DNA of 9,236 nt, taken from positions 1 through 9,236 of the forward strand of contig JBKQWK010000294.1 in the NCBI GenBank assembly GCA_052139595.1. Reading direction: 5' to 3'. The notes under the pieces are model-generated. The model made no database searches and had not been told where the DNA came from. It saw only the letters and a program-made list of their open reading frames with translations. Both the position numbers and the translations under genes were made by a program. Below, piece after piece: positions 4,888 to 9,236 of this stretch (position 1 is its first letter; the number at the start of each line of letters is the position of its first letter). The DNA comes from JBKQWK01 sp052139595. GTDB taxonomy: Bacteria; Actinomycetota; Thermoleophilia; UBA2241.

Positions 4888-5775
4888 ATGGCATCGACAC
4901 AGATTCTCGTCACGGGAGCGACCGGCACGGTGGGCAGCGAGATTGTGAGTCAGCTGCGGGTCGCCGGAGTTCGTGTGCGGGCGGCCTCGCACTACCCTGA
5001 TCGCACGGCATATTCGCGTGCTGCGGCGAACGAGTATGTCGAAGTGGACTTTCGCCGACCCGAGACGCTGACGACTGCCTTCAACGGGGTCGATAAAGTC
5101 GTGATCATCACTCCCGAGGCGCCCGATATGGCTGATATAACGGCGCACTTGGTCAAGGCGGCTGAGGACGCCGGCGTACGGCACCTCGTCAGGCTTTCAA
5201 TGTTGCACGCTGGGACCGGGGTTGGCGGTCCGTTACTGGACTGGCACGCCAAGGCAGAAGAGATCGTCGAAACGTCGTCCATTCCGCACACGTGTCTGCG
5301 GCCGAACTCGTTCATGCAGAATTTCATTGGCATGTATAGTCCGGCTATCCTGGCCCTGGGAGCGTTTTATGCGCCCTTGGGTAGCGGGCGCATCAGCTAC
5401 ATTGATGTTCGCGATGTGGCTGCCGCGGTGGTAGAGGTGCTCCTGACGAACGGGCATGAGCACCGCGGGTACTCATTGACGGGTCCAGAGGCGCTCTCTC
5501 ATGAGGAGATCGCCGGCATCCTCAGTCGTGAAGTTGGCAGACCGATCGCTTACGTCGACACGAGCGAGCCAGCGGCTTGCGCGGCGATGATTCGGCGAGG
5601 AGCTTCGGAGCGACTGCTTGAGGCGCTGTGCGAACTTTGGCAGGCGATGCGCATGGACCAGTTCGCTGTCACCACCCTGGGATTTGAGGAGCTCGTCGGT
5701 CGTAAGCCGAGAAGCTTCGAGAGTTTTGCTCGTGACCACCGTCGGCTCTTCAAGGTCGGGTCGAAAAGACCGTGA
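4888..5775 (+). CDS. NmrA-like NAD(P)-binding oxidoreductase (atypical short-chain dehydrogenase)
   Basis: This 295-residue protein has a Rossmann fold of the NmrA / quinone oxidoreductase 2 type. The dinucleotide motif is TGATGTVG (9-16). Further family landmarks are VDFRRPE (53-59), the RPNSFMQNF segment (138-146), YIDVRDVA (171-178) and LTGPEALS (197-204), plus a C-terminal GRKPRSFESFARDH (271-284). The classical catalytic YxxxK of short-chain dehydrogenases is not evident. Members act as NAD(P)H-dependent quinone or azo reductases or as redox sensors; the substrate here is unknown. The ATG at 4888 has GGAG five bases upstream. It follows the ferredoxin gene closely and probably shares its transcript, so both may respond to redox stress. 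It is cytoplasmic, with no membrane segment. The hairpin at 5893-5936 probably ends the unit. Confidence 0.88.
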   Translation: MASTQILVTGATGTVGSEIVSQLRVAGVRVRAASHYPDRTAYSRAAANEYVEVDFRRPETLTTAFNGVDKVVIITPEAPDMADITAHLVKAAEDAGVRHLVRLSMLHAGTGVGGPLLDWHAKAEEIVETSSIPHTCLRPNSFMQNFIGMYSPAILALGAFYAPLGSGRISYIDVRDVAAAVVEVLLTNGHEHRGYSLTGPEALSHEEIAGILSREVGRPIAYVDTSEPAACAAMIRRGASERLLEALCELWQAMRMDQFAVTTLGFEELVGRKPRSFESFARDHRRLFKVGSKRP

Positions 5776-5892
5776 GAGAGCTGCAGAAAAGGTTCTGTGT
5801 TGCGGAAGGTGTTCCTGTAACCCGCGTTGATCAATCTGACATGTATCCCAAGCGGCAATCTGCATGGACGGTTGTCGGAAGGACAGTAACTG

Positions 5893-5936
5893 TAACCTCA
5901 TCCCCTGAAATCGGTCCAGGTTGAGGTTATGGTTTT
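5893..5936 (+). terminator. Candidate intrinsic terminator after the ferredoxin/NmrA-like operon
   Basis: TAACCTCA (5893-5900) pairs perfectly with TGAGGTTA (5922-5929). Inside, CCTG (5904-5907) pairs with CAGG (5917-5920) around a nine-base loop. A short TTTT run (5933-5936) follows. It lies 118 bases after the NmrA-like stop. The T-run is short, so an mRNA-stabilising or regulatory hairpin is the alternative. Confidence 0.45.
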
Positions 5937-6292
5937 CGGAACACGAAAGAGGAGTCAAGTGCTGCCTGCGGGGGGTGGGAAAGGGCAGCCTTGGCGGGCC
6001 ACCTTTTTCGCATCGTCCTCGTCGGCGTTCCGTTGCTGCGGAGAAGCCCGCGCCGCGCCCGACTTCGCAACGTTGTCACAGCCCGCGCTGTTCTGTGCTG
6101 TCTCCGATCCTCCTGCTCAGAGCGCCTCCTGTCGACGTACTGCTGACTCTGGCTTTGGCTAAGCTTGTTGAATGAGCCGCTAGAGACATCGACCTGATCG
6201 CAGAACGACCTCAAGGCAAAGGCACTTCCTGCCACCTGGAGTTGGAGAGTCAAGCGGCCGGCTCGCCAACGTCAATAGCCTGCCAGGGTTAA

Positions 6293-6305
6293 GCAGGTAT
6301 CCTGC
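6293..6305 (-). terminator. Small hairpin just after the NRAMP gene stop
   Basis: GCAGG-TAT-CCTGC is a perfect 5-base stem with a 3-base loop, beginning three bases past the stop codon of the minus-strand transporter gene. Only a TT follows on that strand, so it is at best a weak terminator. Confidence 0.25.
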
Positions 6306-6308
6306 CGC

Positions 6309-7715
6309 TCAGACAAGCGCAAACGCGCCCAGTACCGCATAGATGCCAACGCCGATGACAGCCGCGGCCAGTACCCAGGCAAGCCACTTATGCAGGCCGT
6401 GCATACGATCGGCGGGCGCCAAGGCGCGCCGCTCAAGCAGCAAGAGAAAACCCAAGACGATTGGCAGGAGGGCCGCGTTCATGACTTGTACGTCGACGCT
6501 CAAGTTGACGAGGTTAGGCGCGACGACGACGGCACCGGCGCTGACGATCAGGGCGCCAGCGCTGAGAAGATAGAAGCGCCAGGCTGTGCGCACACCGGCG
6601 TTGAAGCTATGACACCAGCCTCTGGCTTCGCAGAGGCCCCACGCTCCGGCTACCGAGACGACGAGGGCGGCAACCACGGCAGCGCCGAGCATACCGAGAC
6701 CAAAGAGCAGGCGAGCATAGGTGTGCCCCAAAAAGGGCACTAGGGCGGTTGCGATCTGGCCGATGGAGGTGAGCGCGGCTCCCGGCTTGGTTCGCCCGAT
6801 GGTGGCGGCAGTGGCGACGACGATCGCAATCATCACCACCTGAGTCAGGACCGAGCCCAGGGCGGTATCGGCTTGGGCCATGCGCAAATGCTTGCGGGTG
6901 ATGCCTTTGTCGATCACCGCCCCCTGCTGGTAGAAGATCATCCAGGGCATGATCACCGCGCCCACGTTGGCGGCCACGAGCATCAGGTAGGCGTGCTGCG
7001 AGACCAGCGAATGGCTCAGTCCGTGCGCCAGTTGCCCGCCGTGGGGATGGGCGAGCAAGGCCGCTGGAATGAAGGCCAGCTCGAGCAGGCCGAGGACGAT
7101 ACCAACCATCTCCACGCGGCGGTAGCGGCCGGCCGTGAAGAGGAAGCTCAGAGCCGCCGCTGCCAGGGGCACGCTGACCCAATCGGGGATGCCGGCAAGC
7201 TCTCCCGCCCCGGCAATCCCGGCGAACTCGGTGATCAGGGCGCCCACACAGGCGATAAACAACGTCCCTGCTGAGAGTAGCGCCCAGCGCTTGCCGAAAT
7301 AGCGGCGAACGAGCGCTCCGTGGCCCTCTTGTGTGAGCACGCCCAGGCGCACGGTGATCTCCTGCACGATGAAGAGGATGGGGATGAGCAGCAGCTCGGG
7401 CAAGATGAGCCGGTAGCCGAACTGCGTACCTGACTGGGCGGCGGTCACAACGCTACCGGCGTCGGTGTCCGCGAGCATGACGATGAGGCCCGGGCCAAAG
7501 ACTGCCAAAACGCCCAGCCACAGTCGCCGCCGGGGAGAGGAAAGCCCCGTCATGCGGGTGCCCGTCGGTGAGGCGGCAGTTCTGCTGGCCGGCGGTGCGA
7601 TCGCTTCGTCAGCGAGAGATTCGCTCTCAAGCGTCAAGGAAACGTCAGCCTCGGCCAGCAAGAGTCGGCCCGCCGCTTCGTCCTCAAGCACCTCAACCTC
7701 AGATCCGTGGGCCAC
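6309..7715 (-). CDS. NRAMP-family divalent metal transporter with non-canonical metal motifs (MntH-related)
   Basis: This 468-residue membrane protein has about eleven hydrophobic segments between residue 65 and the C-terminus, as NRAMP proton-coupled metal importers do. In the first segment the canonical DPGN is DAGS (85-88). In the sixth, the usual MPH is MPW (256-258, within GAVIMPWMIFYQQ). Asp and Met of the metal site are thus kept while Asn and His are changed, placing it in a divergent branch; Mn(II), Fe(II) or Mg(II) transport are all possible. The first 60 residues are an acidic, probably cytoplasmic extension (EVEVLEDEAAG...). The GTG start at 7715 has GGGAGGT upstream; the inner Met at residue 55 has none. 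The start overlaps the regulator gene by 17 bases, showing a coupled operon. The neighbouring DtxR/MntR-type regulator favours Mn or Fe uptake. Confidence 0.88.
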   Translation of the reverse strand: MAHGSEVEVLEDEAAGRLLLAEADVSLTLESESLADEAIAPPASRTAASPTGTRMTGLSSPRRRLWLGVLAVFGPGLIVMLADTDAGSVVTAAQSGTQFGYRLILPELLLIPILFIVQEITVRLGVLTQEGHGALVRRYFGKRWALLSAGTLFIACVGALITEFAGIAGAGELAGIPDWVSVPLAAAALSFLFTAGRYRRVEMVGIVLGLLELAFIPAALLAHPHGGQLAHGLSHSLVSQHAYLMLVAANVGAVIMPWMIFYQQGAVIDKGITRKHLRMAQADTALGSVLTQVVMIAIVVATAATIGRTKPGAALTSIGQIATALVPFLGHTYARLLFGLGMLGAAVVAALVVSVAGAWGLCEARGWCHSFNAGVRTAWRFYLLSAGALIVSAGAVVVAPNLVNLSVDVQVMNAALLPIVLGFLLLLERRALAPADRMHGLHKWLAWVLAAAVIGVGIYAVLGAFALV

Positions 7716-8379
7716 CGGAACGCACCTCCCGCACGGAGATCTTGTCAGCGACCTCGCGGCCCAATGCGTAGCGGGCGCGCCCGACGCGGATCAGTAGAGG
7801 TCCAGCGAAGGGTGCCACCTCTTCAACGGCGACAAGCGTCTCCGGCAAGAGTCCGAGTGAGGCCACGTAGCGCAAAAAGTCGGGCCGTTCGTCGGTGACG
7901 CAGCTGATGATGCCACGCTCACCGACACCAAGCTCGGTCAGAGGGCGTCCCTCGTCTGCCGGTAGCTCGCCATCCTCTCCCGGAATGAGCTGACCGTGTG
8001 GGCATCTCTGGGGATGGCCCAGCCGCGCGTCGAGTCGCGCTGCGACCTCAGCAGAGAGGACGTGCTCAAGCTTGCAGGCTTGGTCGTGGACCTGGTCCCA
8101 GGGCAGGGCCAGGTAGTCGGTCAGAAAGCGTTCGCTGAGGCGGTGGCGGCGCACCAGGGCGGCCGCCTCGACATGGCCCGTCGCCGTCAGAACGACACGG
8201 TTGTCGTGGTCGCGGGCAACAAGGCCCTTCTCAGCGAGCCGTGCGACCATCTGCGAGACGGAGGGGGCGGAGAGAGCGAGTTCTGCTGCCAGGCGGGAGA
8301 TGGTGGCTCCCAGGGGACGCCGGGCGAGCTTGAAGATGGCCTCCAGGTACTCCTCGGCGCTCTCGCTGCGCTGGCTCAT
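7699..8379 (-). CDS. DtxR/MntR-family metal-dependent transcriptional repressor
   Basis: This 226-residue regulator binds DNA when loaded with Mn(II) or Fe(II). It has an N-terminal winged helix (about 6-70, recognition region SAPSVSQMVARL), a dimerisation domain (about 74-140, with PQRCPHGQLIPG) and a C-terminal FeoA/SH3-like domain (about 148-222). In DtxR numbering, which coincides here, the ancillary site is H79, E83 and H98, and the primary site has C102, E105 and H106. C102 is typical of iron regulators (DtxR/IdeR), but position 10, Met in those, is Glu; acidic residues there are typical of MntR. Metal preference is therefore uncertain. The ATG at 8379 has AAGGAG six bases upstream; the in-frame ATG at 8394 has none and lies almost at the predicted transcript start. 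The gene is followed by, and overlaps, the NRAMP transporter gene, its evident target. Confidence 0.9.
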   Translation of the reverse strand: MSQRSESAEEYLEAIFKLARRPLGATISRLAAELALSAPSVSQMVARLAEKGLVARDHDNRVVLTATGHVEAAALVRRHRLSERFLTDYLALPWDQVHDQACKLEHVLSAEVAARLDARLGHPQRCPHGQLIPGEDGELPADEGRPLTELGVGERGIISCVTDERPDFLRYVASLGLLPETLVAVEEVAPFAGPLLIRVGRARYALGREVADKISVREVRSGGPRI

Positions 8380-8400
8380 TGGCGGCTCCTTCATCAGGTA

Positions 8401-8419
8401 TTAGGTTAGCCTACAGAAG
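8401..8419 (-). promoter_or_regulatory. DtxR/IdeR-box-like operator over the -10 element of the regulator-transporter operon
   Basis: TTAGGTTAGCCTACAGAAG on the plus strand matches the 19-base DtxR/IdeR box consensus at the first 13 positions in a row and at 14 of 19 overall. One half-site and the centre are perfect and the other half is eroded. It covers the predicted -10 (8408-8403) and part of the spacer, so binding would block transcription. It lies 21 bases upstream of the regulator ATG and predicts metal-dependent autorepression of both genes. Confidence 0.7.
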
Positions 8420-8431
8420 TGTGTTCGTCAA
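8403..8431 (-). promoter_or_regulatory. Sigma-70-type promoter of the regulator-transporter operon
   Basis: On the minus strand, TTGACG (8431-8426) is followed by a 17-base spacer and TAACCT (8408-8403). This is a good -35, ideal spacing and a fair -10. Initiation would be near 8396, giving a leader of about 17 bases with AAGGAG in it. That supports the start codon at 8379. Confidence 0.65.
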
Positions 8432-8433
8432 TG

Positions 8434-8445
8434 GTAAAGCTTTAC
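8434..8445. promoter_or_regulatory. Perfect 12-base palindrome next to the -35 element
   Basis: GTAAAGCTTTAC reads the same on both strands and begins three bases upstream of the -35 hexamer. It may be a second operator or an activator site. The flanking bases add CTACAG (8411-8416) and CTGTAG (8445-8450) as a longer-range inverted repeat. Confidence 0.4.
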
Positions 8446-8450
8446 TGTAG

Positions 8451-8804
8451 CGTCGCCTTCGGACCGAGCAAGCCTATTTCGTCTCGATGTTGCGGCCTGC
8501 TTGAGCCCCACCTGCCACCCGGCCTATTGATTGCCGAGGTTGGACTGGTCCCTCCTCCTGTTCCGTGGTGTCGTCCTTAGCCGCTGGGTGCCGAACGATG
8601 CCAGGGAAACGCCACTCTCATGGCCTGCCCTGTCCGACGCGCCGCCCGTTTCTCCCGCAGACGGGGGGTGGCGTCAGCGCCTTGTCAGCGCGGCGATGAT
8701 GCCCGCACAGCCCCAGCCTGCGAGCGGTCGGTGAACGTCGCGCTTGTGCTGGTCGGCCACTGACTGGCGCCCTCACCCGCCGCGGTCGTGCTCCTTCCGC
8801 CTTC
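8451..8804. other. Intergenic region between terminase fragment and metal-regulator operon
   Basis: These 354 bases contain no ORF that I can support. The short frames 8531-8734 (plus) and 8618-8869 (minus) have no ribosome binding site that stands out and no known family. CCCGT (8645-8649) and ACGGG (8661-8665) form a small inverted repeat that might end the terminase transcript. I see no tRNA gene or attachment-site repeat. Confidence 0.4.
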
Positions 8805-9236
8805 TCACCAGATCTTCCCGTGCTGACCCCAGAAGTTGGGCTCCACCTCCGGCAGTGTGTAGGCCGCACTCATCACCGGCAGATTAACAAGCAGGTAGCG
8901 CAGGGCATCGAGGGGATGGGAGTACAGTTCATGGTCAGTATCGTAGATCTCGACCTGACCACGTTTTGGTTTGACCTCGCTGAGAGCCCGGATGAGCCCC
9001 GCACAGCGGCTGGCAACAACGAGTGGCTGCACTTCATCGGCCAGTAAGTCCATGATGCGCACGCAGCCATCACGCACGGAGGAGCTTCGGCCCTGCGGGT
9101 TTAAGCCCTGACGGCGAAAGATTTGAAACTCACTCTCGGCTGTCTGCACGTTGACCGCCGTGCCGGCCGGGTCGCAGTAGCTCGCTTGCACCGGCACAAC
9201 GAGGCTAAAGCTCTGCTCTGTCTCTTTGATCAGGGC
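8805..9236 (-). CDS. Phage terminase large subunit-like protein, C-terminal part (runs off right edge)
   Basis: The minus strand is open from the right edge to a TGA at 8807-8805, giving the last 143 residues. The pattern SYCDPAG (19-25 of the visible part), then QTAESEF (31-37) and RSSSVRDGCVRIMDLL (50-65), then LDALRYLL (109-116) matches the C-terminal RNase H-like nuclease domain of large terminases. That domain cuts concatemeric phage DNA during head packaging. D110 of the HPLDALRY motif corresponds to the conserved final acidic residue of that nuclease. The true start is beyond the window, so a GTG at 9197 should not be taken as the start. It is on the same strand as, and upstream of, the metal-regulator operon, with about 430 bases between. 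It suggests a prophage or remnant to the right; whether the gene is intact cannot be seen. Confidence 0.75.
   Translation of the reverse strand, partial: ALIKETEQSFSLVVPVQASYCDPAGTAVNVQTAESEFQIFRRQGLNPQGRSSSVRDGCVRIMDLLADEVQPLVVASRCAGLIRALSEVKPKRGQVEIYDTDHELYSHPLDALRYLLVNLPVMSAAYTLPEVEPNFWGQHGKIW

Larger units (their letters stand above)
5776..6308. other. Intergenic region between convergent transcription units
   Basis: These 533 bases lie between the end of the NmrA-like gene (plus) and the end of the NRAMP gene (minus). Several short frames exist on both strands (for example 5929-6162 plus and 5927-6253 minus), but none matches a family I know and their composition is compatible with chance. 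Structure seen: the terminator-like hairpin at 5893-5936, an isolated TTGATCAA palindrome at 5827-5834, GTTGG...CCAAC arms at 6241-6270, and GCAGG-TAT-CCTGC at 6293-6305. I recognise no mobile-element remnant. Confidence 0.5.

Noticed and set aside
5827..5834. TTGATCAA as an FNR-type site
   Set aside because: The two half-sites overlap and lack the four-base spacer required, and it lies in a region between convergent genes, not at a promoter.
5929..6253. Small reading frames in the convergent intergenic region
   Set aside because: No family similarity, no convincing ribosome binding site for the longest ones, and overlapping frames on both strands.
7996..8409. Plus-strand 137-residue reading frame opposite the regulator gene
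   Set aside because: It is an antisense shadow of a clearly recognised DtxR/MntR-family gene.
9197..9197. GTG at 9197 as the start of the terminase-like gene
   Set aside because: The reading frame stays open to the window edge and the conserved terminase sequence begins just after this codon, so the gene starts outside the window.
1..9236. CRISPR array, tRNA, rRNA or insertion sequence
   Set aside because: I looked for regularly spaced repeats, tRNA-like cloverleafs, transposase motifs and terminal inverted repeats and saw none.

Overview
The window comes from a GC-rich bacterium, most likely an actinobacterium or another high-GC Gram-positive-like lineage. That placement is inference. It rests on GC-rich third codon positions, two GTG starts with strong Shine-Dalgarno sequences, a DtxR/IdeR-family regulator with a DtxR-box-like operator, and a GAAC-N4-GTTC element of the LexA type known from Bacillus and mycobacteria. 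Chloroflexota or another high-GC phylum is not excluded. There is no rRNA, tRNA, CRISPR array or recognisable insertion sequence.

Layout. Positions 1-452 (minus strand) hold the first 150 residues of narG, the catalytic subunit of respiratory nitrate reductase, which runs off the left edge. Positions 453-881 are a regulatory region between divergent genes, with an almost perfect FNR-type site (647-660) and several inverted repeats. From 882 to 5775 every gene is on the plus strand: rubredoxin, an M24 'Xaa-Pro peptidase' with altered active-site residues, a thioredoxin-reductase-like ferredoxin-NADP reductase without the CxxC pair, a DUF488 protein, a probable N-terminal remnant of a DNA-3-methyladenine glycosylase, a second rubredoxin, a single-cluster ferredoxin, and an NmrA-like NAD(P)-binding protein. 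A hairpin at 5893-5936 probably ends this run. After about 500 bases without a convincing gene, the minus strand carries an NRAMP-family metal transporter (6309-7715). Its start overlaps the end of a DtxR/MntR-type regulator gene (7699-8379). A -35/-10 promoter with a DtxR-like operator over the -10 element lies directly upstream. The right edge (8805-9236, minus strand) holds the C-terminal 143 residues of a protein resembling a phage terminase large subunit.

How the genes may work together. The plus-strand block reads as a small electron-transfer island: an NADPH-ferredoxin reductase, two paralogous rubredoxins and a ferredoxin, divergent from nitrate reductase and with FNR-type sites upstream. 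A role in micro-oxic or nitrate-respiring metabolism or in redox defence is plausible, but no partner enzyme is visible. The transporter-regulator pair is a self-contained metal-homeostasis operon, probably repressed by metal-loaded regulator binding its own promoter. The terminase fragment suggests a prophage or prophage remnant starting at or beyond the right edge.
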